Assembly (NCBI GenBank): GCA_030765055.1 | Contig: CM060958.1 | Coordinates: forward strand, 114,493,972-114,557,971 | Length of the DNA: 64,000 bases | Reading direction: 5' to 3' | Source of the DNA: Mantis religiosa | Lineage: Eukaryota; Arthropoda; Insecta; Mantodea; Mantidae | Shown: one piece after another, positions 23,815 to 34,999 of the stretch | Layout of the letters: each line of letters begins with the position of its first letter | Numbering within the stretch: position 1 is the first letter of the stretch | Made by a program: the position numbers and the translations under genes | Notes under the pieces: generated by a model | The model's database searches: none | What the model was told of the DNA's origin: nothing | What the model saw: only the letters and a program-made list of their open reading frames with translations

Positions 23815-23992
23815 ATTTTTTTAAGTTAATTTACGTCCTCCAACGTTAAGTCTTACCGGACGATAAATGAACTGGGTAAAATGATGCTCAAATGAGTCCA
23901 GGGTCCATAGAGTTTAGAGTTCCCATCCATATAACTCACTGTGACCGAGATTCGAACTCGGGACCTCTTGAATGTGATATAGACAGGCTACC
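23815..23992 (-). repeat. SINE-A copy 5, internally deleted
   Basis: Minus-strand SINE-A missing about 50 bp between the body and the tRNA-like part (junction at gagttcccatccatataactc). The B box is intact (gagattcgaactcggg) but the A-box side is lost at about 23992. Confidence 0.82.
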
Positions 23993-23995
23993 TCC

Positions 23996-24475
23996 TTCCG
24001 AACGTTGGTCGACCTGTAAAGTCCCCAGTTTCAGTGTCACACTTAACAATGACTGAACAAAGAGGCGAAGGAAGCAGAGGTAGACTTTATTCATTTTAAT
24101 TTCCGTACAAAAACGTGCAGTGTCACAGCACCATATATGTCTAGCTCTTTTTTGTGGCACTGATGGCTGAATTAATTTAATCTCCACAGCGCATTTACTG
24201 TTGTCAATTAACTGCTGTGCAAAATTTACAAATGCGTCACAGTTATAAATAATGACATTGCTCCCTAGTTAACGCTCGATAGAAATCTGCAGAACCATAA
24301 TAACAGGAAATTGAAAATTTTATCTCGTTGAAATTGAATCCATGGATTGTAGTACGAGTCGAAATTCAGGTATGATTGCCTCAGCATCCGAACGGTCTCC
24401 ATGGAGCAATGAATGTTGTACAGTGTTATTCTAAATTATTGTGCATTTGGCTTAGGAATATGAATCTTGTTTTGT
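23996..24475. other. Unannotated DNA
   Basis: No recognisable gene or repeat. Confidence 0.4.
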
Positions 24476-24678
24476 GTACAGTAACTCATAATTTTTACAT
24501 ACATTACAAATGTTCGATATGTGCACCTTTTGTCGCTTTACATACATTTTCTGGATTGTCCATCTTTTTCCACACACGTGTCTACATGGGAACGGTAATG
24601 GTTTCGAAGGCGTCTTGGATACGCTGGTTCAATTCCTGACACAACTATTGTAGGCGATATAGCTACCTTTAGGCGCCT

Positions 24679-25567
24679 TTGTAGGATTAGGATTTCATTA
24701 CGGAGGGGATTCGGTACGTAGTTCACCATGCTGCACACCTCGGTAGCGTAGATGGTAGCATGTATACCTCACGTTCAAGAGGTCCCGAGTTCGAATCTCG
24801 GTCAGGGTGAGTTACCTAGATAAGGTTTTTTCCGTTTTTTCCCTTATCATAAAAGATGAATGTCGGGTAACTCTAAGCTCCATGGACCCTGGGCCCATTT
24901 GAACATCATTTCACCCATTCCATTCATCGTCCGATATGACTTAAAAAGTTAAAGGACGTAAATTAAAAAAAATAGGCCACCATACTGGGTCCATTGTTCC
25001 TATGCCATTGTTCCTATGACCCCAAGTGGGGGCACCCCCGGGAGGAAGGATGAGGGGGAGGAGACAGAGGTTGGCCGACCCAAGGAGCCACGACAGTACA
25101 GAGGGCAGGGTCATTACAATTTACTTGGATAGAGACTTTCCCCGACAGGCCAGGACAACGAACTTGCTCCTCTACATCGGGACGGCAACGATCCCAGCAG
25201 CTGAGTTCTAAAGGTCCCTGGCTGGTGGTCCCGAAATGGTCCCATCAGAGGAGCGGACACCGGCAACCGACCTACCGGAGGAGGAAGTAGTTTTCCTCAG
25301 AGCATATCATCCTGCCATGCACCGCCGAGACACCCGCCGACACTTCTACCCTGAAAGAGACCACCAGATGAGAAATGATATGAAATGATAATGGAGATTA
25401 AATGGAGGCACAGGAAATTCGGCGGATGTAATTGACCCCCAGCATTCGCCTAGCGACCCGGGAAACCCCTCGAAAAAACCCATGGTTCAGGTAGGACGGC
25501 CACGGGAATCGAACCCGTCTTCCCGAATGCGGGCCACATACGAAACCGCCTGAGCCATCCCGCTCGG
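24679..25567 (-). repeat. SINE-B copy 2, long form, split by SINE-A
   Basis: TSD taggcgcct at 24670-24678 and 25568-25576. The tRNA-like head is at the right end (antisense gggaatcgaacccgtc; ctgagccatcccgctcgg). It contains an extra middle module (ccgacaggccaggacaacgaa, gctcctctacatcggg) also present in 27771-28111 but absent from copies 1, 4, 5 and 6. Interrupted by SINE-A at 24734-24977. Confidence 0.88.
24734..24977 (+). repeat. SINE-A copy 6 (nested in SINE-B)
   Basis: Full-length plus-strand copy with intact A and B boxes and tail ggacgtaaattaaaaaaaat. The near-perfect TSD is caccatgctg (24724-24733) and caccatactg (24978-24987). This is the youngest layer of a three-level nest. Confidence 0.92.
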
Positions 25568-26051
25568 TAGGCGCCTACGTAATACGCCATACTCTAGTTT
25601 GAGGAACTTGCTACATCTCTTCTTAAGACTACGGAGATAAACTTTCCTAATCCGATTCATATCCGCTTCTGACATAGCGGGACGCCTACTGCTTTTCCCT
25701 TTGCACAAACAACCTGTAGGTATCCACAAATTGTGCGTACCATCTACGAAGAAGGCTCATTCCCTTATTTTGTCCAAAACTGGCGCTGGAATTTGGTAAC
25801 GGATCGGTGTTTATGTTATTCAAGAGCAGTGACGGCTCGTGCCGAAACATAGCAGCGTGCTGCGGGAATAAGTCCATGCAACTCACCTAGTTTCGAAAAA
25901 TGAGGTCCATGCGTCGATGTTTCTTCATTGTATAAACAGAATTTCTAATTCCTTTCGCTTTTTGCTCAATGTTTAAATTGGGTATTGATTGCCCTAACAT
26001 TTTGTATTAACCCTTTCTTCTCATTATTTATTGGTTAAAGTTTTCGTAATA

Positions 26052-26367
26052 GGGCGCCGGGGTAGCGCGGTGGTTTCGTTCGGGGCTCCCGTTCTAAGGG
26101 TCCCGAGTTCGATTCCCGGCTTTGGTGTTGGCGATTTTAATTCGGCCGTATCCACGCCCCTATGCCCAACGTGGTTCGGAGTCCACGGTAAAAACTGTAG
26201 GTCCTCTCACCTCACCGCCATCTTCACTATCACCCTATCATCGGAGGTAATGGACACCGCCCTCTGGGTGCCTCCACCTGAGAAATGGGTCCGGTCATCA
26301 CTTGGTGGGGTGAGGTTACCCCGAAGGCCAAGGTTGCCATGTGGGGAGTGTTAGTAACTAACTAACT
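26052..26367 (+). repeat. SINE-E copy 1
   Basis: tRNA-like head ggtagcgcggtggtttcg with B box gagttcgattcccggc. A GC-rich body (ggacaccgccctctgggtgc) ends in the short tandem taac/taact. The 14-bp perfect TSD aagttttcgtaata lies at 26038-26051 and 26368-26381, so this is a recent, complete insertion. The 107-codon ORF here is a shadow. Confidence 0.93.
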
Positions 26368-26381
26368 AAGTTTTCGTAATA

Positions 26382-27758
26382 TTAAATTACTCACACACTG
26401 AATAAAGCGAGTTTATAACTCGTTTCACACTCACATACAAAATAAAGAAACTGATATCAGCCACTAAATAACGTTACACAAAGAAATACTTGGATACAAT
26501 GCGAGCATGCGAACTACATGAACTTGTTATGGGGTATTCCCGTTATGGTCGCGGGAATGGAGTATCGTGCCAACATTATAGGTGCATCACAAACAATTTG
26601 CCCTGCGATTTTATAACCTTTAGGTATTGGATCTGTTTACGTAAGAAGGATGGAAACAGTTTCTAGAACTAAAATATAAAGCGATGATAGATTGTTAAAT
26701 GATTTTAAATGCATATTCAAGCTCTACAGCTATAACTATGAGCGTTGGCGGCCCTGCTTCACCGTGCAGTGAATGATCACCGCGTAACACCCAGATGCAG
26801 CACGCATTTGTGCGAAAATCTAGGGAACTCAGGACATCAGGGAGGCAGGAGGGGAAGGTTGTACGCATGAGCAATGGCTGATTACCGAGCTTGCTGGCTC
26901 TCAGCGCGTTGACGTCACGGATGCGTTCCATTAGTTACGCAGATGTTTTCCATGCATCAAGGGTTCATTATTGATCGTACTCGATTTCCTAAACTTATAA
27001 TAATCCATTGTTACTTACATGGCCTTTTGAAAATTATACAATGTGATTTATAAAACAGAAAAGAGCATGCTGCAGCACTGCAGCACGTAAGAACGATTCG
27101 CCCCTGTTCAAGAGTACAAAAAGCTTTCTCCTTACCGCTAACCGCCATTTTGTTAAACACTGCTATTATTGGCATCTGGTGGTAACTTATGTACTACAGT
27201 TGATGCAAAACAAAACTTTGAGTTTGTTTAACGTTTACTGCAACAATAAAATTGGTATGTTTTTCACGTTTTCAAACAAACAAACTCACGAAACCCCGAC
27301 AGTAATTTAGAATAACCCTGTATAATACTTAAATTGATAATATTCATCTATAATTAAAATATGGTATTTTAAATAATAAAAGCCTCAAACAATCCATGAA
27401 CTAAGAGAGGAAACTATGAATTTTGTTCCAAAGAAGCGTTTACTGGAATGAATAGCGGATGTGACGTGCTTGTGCGGATGATTGGTTATTGGTTATTCTA
27501 GCAGGTGAAGTGCCGAGTTACTCTCATCACAAAGCCGGTTAGTATGACGTCATAACAGAAACCTGTGAGATACGGACAAGTGCATGCACCACGGGTCATT
27601 GTATTCACGGAACGAACAGTATATTTTGTTGAGCGCCTTTCAGTGAATTTTGCCACTGGATATTCTAAGTATGGACGAATATGAAAGCGTGTGAAAAAAA
27701 AAAAAAACATTTTCAATCCTTTAAAACTCTTTTTACTTTCAGTACTAGTAATTATAAT
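26382..27758. other. Unannotated DNA
   Basis: No transposon or coding signature was found. The 78- and 72-codon minus-strand frames have no recognisable motif. Confidence 0.4.
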
Positions 27759-27771
27759 AAGTAGGGGAAGT

Positions 27772-28111
27772 GGCTCAGGCTGTTTCGGGAGGCCCGTGTT
27801 CGAATCCCGTGGCCAGGGACCTTTGGGGCTCGAATCGCCTGCCTAGGACCATTAGGGCTCGGCTGCTGGGTGCGTTGTCGTTCCGCAGTAGAGGAGCGAG
27901 TTCGTTGTCCTGGCCTGTCGGGGGAAGTCTATCTAAGTAAACTGTAGGGACCCTGCCCTCTATACTGTCATGGCTCCTTGGGTCGCCCTCTGTCTCCTTC
28001 GCCTCATCCTTCCTCCCGGAGGTGCCCCCACTTGGGGACATAGGAACAATGGGGCCAGCATGGTGGCCTACGTACCGAATCCCTCCGTAATGAAATCCTA
28101 ATCCCAGTCCC
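27772..28111 (+). repeat. SINE-B variant copy 3 (short head, extra module)
   Basis: Perfect 13-bp TSD aagtaggggaagt at 27759-27771 and 28112-28124. The tRNA-like head is reduced (ggctcaggctg...tgttcgaatcccgtggcc) and joins directly to the module with gtcctggcctgtcggggg, skipping the usual 5' body. It then runs through the common SINE-B 3' half. The boundaries are exact, so the shortened form itself was mobilised. Confidence 0.9.
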
Positions 28112-28139
28112 AAGTAGGGGAAGTATTTATTGCATCCCA

Positions 28140-28300
28140 AAAATCATTATCACAATTGAATAGAAATCTGAAACTCTCTGAATTGCCCCCCTCCAAAAGC
28201 ATTTTTAGAAAAAGGTCTTTGTGTGTGTTTTTCTGTCTTGAACAGCGCAACTTATAAACGAAAAGTCGGTTAAGTTAACGAAAGTTAAGAAAACGAGGGA
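28140..28300 (+). repeat. Repeat L, copy 3, fragment
   Basis: caaaagcatttttagaaaaagg, tttgtgtgtg and ttgaacagcgcaactt..aaacgaaaag match L at 21760-21900 and 36630-36710. It is cut at about 28300 by the SINE-C copy. Confidence 0.65.
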
Positions 28301-28312
28301 TTAAGATTGGGA

Positions 28313-28560
28313 TTAGGCTGGTCCCGTAGCTAAATGCAGAGCACCTGCCTGCATTGCGAGGGGTCACGGATTCGATTCGCGGCTCGGGGTGGGGATTTTT
28401 CTCCAAACAAGACGATTTCTCATCTTTCCTAGAGTCTGGAAGTATGAATGAGAGTACGATGTGTGCGTGAATTAATGATAAAAAATTCAAAGTAACAGTA
28501 ACTCAACTTAACGAGTCAACACCATCACCAATAAGAGAGCGGCCATCCAAAGGAGAAGGT
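28313..28560 (+). repeat. SINE-C, best copy
   Basis: tRNA-like head with ggtcccgtagctaaatgcag and B box ggattcgattcgc, then gggtggggatttttct and a body shared with 14930-15110. The tail region is near 28540. Confidence 0.7.
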
Positions 28561-28714
28561 CCTCGAGATGACCATTGCAGTTAACGGTGAAACAAATGTA
28601 GGGGGGAGAAGATTGGAATTAGAATCACCTCGCAGAAGGTTCGGCACTGCGACTAGTCTTGATCTATTATTATTGTGTATCTATATTGTGTATCTATATT
28701 TATGTGTATGTCCT

Positions 28715-28806
28715 AAGTATCCCTGTGAGGAACGGTGAGGGGAGAGAAGTCAGAGGGCGGCTGACTTAAGAAGTCACGACAGTGCAGAGGACAGAGTCCC
28801 TAATAT
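28715..28806 (-). repeat. SINE-B 3'-half fragment
   Basis: On the minus strand it reads tagggactctgtcctctgca, then a gccgccctctg block, as in SINE-B. It abuts transposon N2 at 28809. Confidence 0.65.
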
Positions 28807-28808
28807 TT

Positions 28809-29683
28809 AGTCTGTTTAGTTAACGCGTGTGCAATTCGGCCGCCTCTTTTGACGAACTCTTATAATCGTTTTACAATCCCGGCCCTCCTCCCAGTCCTTT
28901 CTGCAAGGTTGCCACCTTTCTCGATACGTCATGGGTATCATACGAGGTTTCGTCTAAATAAATTAACTTATGGCCATTACTGCGAAACTTCCTTATTTTT
29001 GACATATATAACTATATATCTATATCTATATATGTATCGTCCGCGCAAAGTGCAGTGCTCATAAAGAGAATCACAAATTTCTTGCAATTGTGCAACCGAT
29101 TCATTTAAGGTGGGCGCTCTCTCTTTTGCATAGAATATATAAACTTCTCGGCCAATTAAATCGTATGTGACATTATCGAAACTTTAGATAAACGTTTCCT
29201 TTCGTTTCCACACTTGATCGGCGTCTATGGTATTCCTTTCGTCATAATTTTTCTTACTGTATTTCTGTGAATACCCAGAATTTATCAGGTTCATTGCACG
29301 ACTCCTTACCAAGATTATTTTTCAGCACATATTTATTTATTTATATGTGTTCAAAACAAGCGCTTGAATTTGCTTAGAAAGATTTCCCGTTATAACTTTG
29401 TTTTTTGAGGCTTCTCTAGTAACATGACTCGACCTTCAACACTTTCCAATTCATTCACACTTTCGTCTTCACTTTGATTATTTTCACTTGAGTGAAAGTT
29501 ATCTACTACTTCATTTGCATTTTCCTCCCACGGTCTCCACATTGTGTCACACAACGAACTTCTGCACGTAATGAAACAGATCAACTGGAAGTTGGAACTT
29601 TGGCAACTGTGACTCCACGTGGAGTAAACATGCGACTGTCATTTCTAGAAATCAGGGTTGCTATTGGTCCTATCTACGTAACC
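28809..29683 (-). mobile_element. DNA transposon N copy 2 (IS630/Tc1-like derivative)
   Basis: Inverted copy of N1 (51993-53008). The terminal repeat agtctgtttagttaacgc is intact at 28809. The other end lost its TIR, and similarity to N1 stops near 29683. On the minus strand it carries the same helix-turn-helix relic and ends at a YLDET-like block (about 28970-28935), after which the catalytic region is deleted exactly as in N1. Both copies therefore descend from one deleted form. A tata/tctata-rich stretch near 29000-29035 is specific to this copy. Confidence 0.8.
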
Positions 29684-29936
29684 CTCGCAGTCACAATATG
29701 GATTATTAAAGCAGGAAATTTATGTCAAATTTATTTATCCTTCTATTGAATCATTTCTAACATATTTTTACTTTTATTACTTGAATCCCCATGTCCCATT
29801 ACATGGATTTTACACATTTTCTACAATTTTATATACAATTTCTCATTTACTGTAGTCGTGTTTGTACATTATTTATTTATATGCTCCTATATTATCTTAT
29901 CAATTATATAATACAATATTTACATACGAGGGCTGT

Positions 29937-30348
29937 TCAATAAAGAATGATCATAACTTTTTTACGGTCATAATTTTTCGTACTAAAATTCAATCTTATT
30001 ATATTCTGTTAGCTTAATGTAGAACAAACAGGCCCTAATAGTTTCATTGCTGGAACTCCTGGTTCTCGCCTGTGAGAACCACGCGAGTTCAGACATGTTC
30101 AGTATCACCTACCGCTGCAATGGAGGTAACATGCAGTTAAAGTTGATGTTAGAGGAACATCCGGAATTTGTTTCAAACGTAATCACTGCTGATGAAACTT
30201 GGCTACATCATTTTGATCCTGAGAGCAAATAGCAGAGCTCAGTGTGGAAATCTTCTTCATCACCAACCCCCAAAAAGCAAAAGTGCTTGCTTCTGCTGGG
30301 AAAGTTATGGTCATCTCATTATCTGATATTCATGAAATGGTTTATCAG
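29937..30348 (+). pseudogene. Defective mariner M2, 3'-truncated
   Basis: The left TIR cgagggctgttcaataaaga follows a TA at 29935-29936. Coding remnants start abruptly at LMLEEHPEFVSNVI, then ADETWLHHFDPESK (DETW box with the first catalytic Asp) and an in-frame TAG at 30230-30232. The N-terminal DNA-binding domain is absent. The same deletion and the same TAG occur in M4 (47217-48108). Similarity ends at 30348, before the remaining catalytic blocks. Confidence 0.85.
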
Positions 30349-30359
30349 CAGGGCTAGGA

Positions 30360-30530
30360 TTTATATGTGCTAACAAGTGTCAAAATATGTACATATATGT
30401 AGTAAAAATGTCAAAATATGTGCATATATATGTACTAAATAGTTTCAAAATATGTACATGATGTGCTGAAAATGTCGAATTACGTACATATATATAATGC
30501 ACACATATTTGGTAAAATAGAACCTATAAA
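30360..30530. repeat. Degenerate tandem repeat
   Basis: About four diverged units built on gtcaaaatatgtacatatat, spaced roughly 40-50 bp apart. It begins where M2 is truncated. It may be the end region of another element. Confidence 0.7.
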
Positions 30531-30595
30531 AATACATTACAAATACTGGATTCATAAATTCAATTTTTTCAATTTTTTTATCCTTTCACTTGTAT

Positions 30596-30814
30596 TTATT
30601 CATTATTTCTGCTAGAATAGCAATATGCCACATAAACGTGCATTGCAATAAACGAAGATCCGTTTAAAGCATTTAAGTAGTTTTGCAAACATTCTGTTTC
30701 ATCAACCATTTCCAAAATATGTGTTAGTTTTGGCTTAAGTGTTTCAGTAGTTGAAAGTGCAGACGCCATTCCGTTGTCTCTCATTATTTCATAGCCCAGC
30801 ATATAGGTACTCAC
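30596..30814 (-). pseudogene. Unrecognised 72-codon frame
   Basis: Minus-strand frame with LKPKLTHILEMVDETECLQN. The composition is protein-like, not repeat-like, and it lies between the tandem repeat at 30360-30530 and mariner M3. I do not recognise the family. It could be part of a transposon that includes that tandem repeat, but no TIR is seen. Confidence 0.2.
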
Positions 30815-30825
30815 TTTTGAACATA

Positions 30826-32060
30826 CGAGGGGTTTTTATGCTAGAGCGATGAAAATTATTCAGTATCATCATTGATCCCTCGGCACATAATGTTGGTAGT
30901 TTCAGTGACTTTACAGTGAGTGCCAGAAGTGACTGAGGTGTAAGATGGAGAAAAAAGAGGCTCGTAGTGTTATCAAGTTCCAGAATTTGAAGGGCCAAAC
31001 TGCCCGGGAAATCCAAGATGAGATGACGGCTGTTTATGGAAATGATTGCCCATCGTATGACACTATTGAGAGGTGGAAAAATTAATTTTCAAACTGGTCA
31101 CATGTCCCTGACAGATGAGCCAAAAGATGGTAGACCGTCAATGACAACCAATGCTGTCACAGTGAAGAACGTGGAGTGTTTAATACTGGAAGACAGACGA
31201 GAAACCATCCAAATGATCATGAATGAAACACATCTTAGTTATGGTAGTGTGTGGAAAATTATTGCACATGTCTAAGGTATCTGCACGGTGGGTTCCATGT
31301 TTGCAAACCCCTTTCCAAAAGCAAACACGGCGTGACCTTTCAAGACAGATGTTGATGTTATTGGAACAGGATGAAGATCATTTTTTATCGTCTTGTAACC
31401 ATGGATGAATCCTAGATCTATCAGTAAGATCTAGAGACAAAAACCACGAGCATGGAATGGAAACATGCCGATTCCTCCCTCCCAAAAAGACAAAGGTGCA
31501 AAAGTCAGCTGAGGTCATGCTTTCAGTTTTCTGGGACTATCGTGTAGTTATCCTTACAGATTATCTTGCCAAAGGTCAAACTATCTCTGGCAGATACTAC
31601 TGCAATCTTCTGGACAAGTTACGAGCAGCTCTGATTAAGAAACGACGCGGTGTGCTCTCCAAAGTTGTTCGTCTTCTGGCTGACAATGCACCAGCTCATT
31701 CGTCTCAAGTTGCAGTTGACAAAACAAGGGAATGTGGCTTTGAGACCTTACAGCATCCGCCTTATTCGCCCGATCTTGCACCAAGTGACTTTTTCTTGTT
31801 TATGAAAATGAAGAATCCGTTGCGTGGTCGCCGATTTGACAACACAAATGATGTCATTAATGAACTGGAAGAGTGTTTTAAAGCGAATTCTGCAGGCTTC
31901 TACATTCAAGCTATTCGGAAGGTCAAGAAACGCTGGGAAAAATGTGTAAATCTGGATGGTGACTACGTAGAGAAAACTAACAAGCACATATCAACACAAA
32001 CTCTCATTTCAACACATTTTTTTAAAGGGTGATAATTAAAACTTCACGACAACCCCTTCG
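30826..32060 (+). mobile_element. mariner M3, near full length
   Basis: TIR cgaggggtttttatgc at the left and the matching aaccccttcg at the right, each bordered by TA (30824-30825, 32061-32062). The length is 1235 bp, normal for mariner. This is the best-preserved mariner in the window, but it carries an early frameshift and is very probably inactive. Confidence 0.92.
30944..32032 (+). pseudogene. mariner transposase of M3
   Basis: ATG at 30944 (MEKKEARSVIKFQNLKGQTA) opens the N-terminal helix-turn-helix. A frameshift near 31080 ends it, and the next frame carries DGRPSMTTNAV and the second helix-turn-helix (LSYGSVWKIIAH). A VTMDES-like box at about 31395-31415 marks the first Asp, with a stop nearby. 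From 31457 a 191-codon frame is intact: VFWDY, LLADNAPAHSS and HPPYSPDLAPSDFFLF, with D34D spacing, running to the natural end at 32032. About three lesions separate it from a complete frame. The family's role is cut-and-paste transposition at TA sites in the nucleus. Confidence 0.9.
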
Positions 32061-32062
32061 TA

Positions 32063-32912
32063 TGACTATCAGTTCGGTTTCCCCTACCCTCTTTGTATCT
32101 ACAACGCTAGTTATATAAAATAAATATAATAAGTAAAGAAAGGGATGTGAATGTAACACATTAATTTTTTAATGAAATGTATAAATAAGAAACAAATGCT
32201 AGAGCTCAGTTAACCTATAGAGTTTTAGCGAGGTGCTTTATTTCGTAGCGTTAACAGTTTTTGAGGTGTAAGTGTACTTTCTAAGGCATAAGTACGTAAT
32301 CTGTCAGAAGGTGCTTGAAAGTTATCCATTCTTCCTTTTCCTTTTCGTTTGTAAGAGCTCGTTGCTTTGACTAAAGAGGAGCAATTACGCACTGTGCTTT
32401 CTATTACATTTGGGTGTTTTCATGTGTTAATTACACACTTATCGCTTAGTTTGAAAGCATTTCTTGGCAAAAATGTGAAGTGAGTAAGTGGATGGAAGAA
32501 TTATATTTTAATGAATTCTAATGGGTAGAGGAAGTTGTCCGACACTCCGGCATCTCGCCACCCCATCTCTGCAGAATTGACTACTTTAGAATTCATTACT
32601 GTATTATACCACTATTAAGTGTTAGTTTAAACCTTTGTAATACATTTTAGTAACTAATAATTATTCTCTCTATATATTTGTCTTTCTTTGTCTTTTATGC
32701 TGAGGGACTTACAGGTAAGGAAGAACCTTTGGAGTGCCCCACAGGATACCTCACGAAGTTCATCCGGCTCTTTGATTTTCTATCGTAACCTTTTGAAGAG
32801 AGGGATGGGGGAACGAGACCCGAATGGTGACCAGATCATCATGAAGACGATAGTAAGCATAGGGCTCCCTAACATTTCCAGTACGAATACACCGACATCG
32901 TCCGACCCACCC
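32063..32912. other. Unannotated DNA
   Basis: Nothing recognised. The 97-codon plus-strand frame starting at 32688 overlaps the V left end and is probably chance. Confidence 0.4.
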
Positions 32913-32916
32913 TTAA

Positions 32917-33609
32917 GGATATGTATGACTGAAATATCAAAAACATTTTCAAAAATCACCTTTCCTCTTTTTAGTCTATAAAATAGTGTAAGCCTTCCTG
33001 AATCCAAAGAATGCTTAGATAGTATCCGAAAGTCAGTTTAAATGCCCTAACCTAGTCTGAAAGTTAGGTGAATGCTAGCGTTACATATGAATTCTAATTC
33101 TTTATCCTAGTTTTCTCGCTATTAAAAATTTCAGCATTTTTCATCATTTAAAATGCTCCTTGCCTCACAGCTTTAGTTTTAGACTAATGAAACTTGTTAC
33201 ACACGTTCATAGATACACAGTGAATAGAAATTGCCCTGAGTTTTATTGTGAGATGCATTTAAGCACACTTTATTTACATCAAAGCACAACAATTTCAAAT
33301 TTTGGGCAAAACAATTTCTGGAGCCTAAAGTTATTGAGACCTAGAGAAACCTAGGACAAATTCAAAAAATGGATGTATTGGGAATCTGTTGGTAAAATAT
33401 TAGACCAAAATGTAAGTTATTTTGTCGCAAGGGACTTTTTAGGTGACATAGCCAAAAATAAATAAATTGGACCATATTTTACAAATTATCGCAGTGAAAT
33501 TGACAACATTTCGGCTGTAACATATTTTCACTGAGTTATATATGTGGTATAAATCTTAAAAAGCTAGCGTTATTAGTTCAGGATTTCAAATTTTCAGTCA
33601 TAAGTATCC
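32917..33609. mobile_element. TTAA-flanked MITE V
   Basis: Inverted ends ggatatgtatgactgaaa (left) and tttcagtcataagtatcc (right) differ at two sites. They sit inside TTAA on both sides (32913-32916, 33610-33613). The element is 693 bp, AT-rich and non-coding. TTAA targeting suggests a piggyBac- or Kolobok-mobilised MITE. The TIRs differ from those of U, so the family is separate. Confidence 0.8.
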
Positions 33610-33614
33610 TTAAG

Positions 33615-33989
33615 CCCCTAACACCCAGACGTCCCTTCTGTTGGGACCCATGTTCCAACCGATGTCAGGAAAGAAATCTTTTGCAGAGTCAACCAAGTCA
33701 CAACCCTCTGAACAGTGATGATGATGTGAATAGGGGCGCTCAACTACGGCGGTCATCAGCGCCCCTCTGAACACCGTGGCCCAGTCATACAACAATGAAG
33801 TGATGACATTGAAGTAAATGATGGATACAGGGAACTCATGACAGAAATGGAACCTCCAGCGCTTGTCTGCTGACTCGGGGAAAGTACGAAATATCCATGG
33901 GTCAGAGTGGGAGTTCTCTGGGGATCGAACCCCGAAATTCTCCGAATGAGTCCTACACGTTACAGCGGCGCCACCTCGTTCGGTGGTGG
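33615..33989 (-). repeat. SINE-J
   Basis: Minus-strand tRNA-like head at 33915-33989 (antisense ggggatcgaaccccg; gcgccacctcgttcgg) with a body of about 370 bp including ggcgctcaactacggcgg. It starts exactly at the right edge of V. Single copy in the window. Confidence 0.7.
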
Positions 33990-34117
33990 ATGCATTGGAA
34001 CGTTACAAACTCTATTCATTATGCCACCTTCGTTACTGCCTTAGAAGACACATCTGTCACATGCTGTCAAATTATTGACATATACTTTATACATACACAC
34101 AGTCGAAGAGGAGAGGA

Positions 34118-34120
<3 letters not shown>

Positions 34121-34189
<69 letters not shown>
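34121..34189. repeat. (GA)n microsatellite
   Basis: GA tract of about 70 bases. Overlapping Arg-Glu and Ser-Leu frames are artefacts. Confidence 0.97.
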
Positions 34190-34192
<3 letters not shown>

Positions 34193-34412
34193 CAGCATAA
34201 ACAGTGAAAATGAGAATGAGAACGGGAGAGGGAGATGGTATAAAAGTGTGACCAAGAAAAATCTCCACTTAAAAACCATAATTCAAGCAGAGCTGTTGGT
34301 TTTGCTAGTTTATAATAATTTCTTTAAGTTTTCTTTTCCTCATTGTTGCTGGTAATGTGGTAATGATTGTTCCTCTTCGTTAGTTTTTTCTTCCACTCAG
34401 CATTCCCTATTG

Positions 34413-34985
<573 letters not shown>

Positions 34986-34999
34986 ATACTTTACTGTTT

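Larger units (their letters stand above)
24480..25900 (-). pseudogene. Tc1/mariner-superfamily relic M8 (DUF4817-type), interrupted
   Basis: Minus-strand N-terminal part at 25890-25570: LLRRWYAQFVDTG in one frame, KSSRRPAMSEADMNRIRKVY in another, then YGVLRRRL. This is the helix-turn-helix/DUF4817 pattern (RWYKQF...GRP..SEE.V..V...VLRRRL). The C-terminal piece at 24640-24480 reads LNQRIQDAFETITV then NPENVCKATKGAHIEHL, the usual end of the same protein family. The catalytic core between them is deleted. A SINE-B sits in the remaining sequence between TSDs taggcgcct, and a SINE-A sits inside that SINE-B. Confidence 0.7.

Noticed and set aside
27775..28140. 121-codon minus-strand frame
   Set aside because: It lies wholly within a SINE-B copy bounded by TSDs, so it is a shadow frame.
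33897..34355. 152-codon frame rich in Arg-Glu
   Set aside because: It spans the (GA)n tract and the antisense SINE-J head, with no protein-like conservation.
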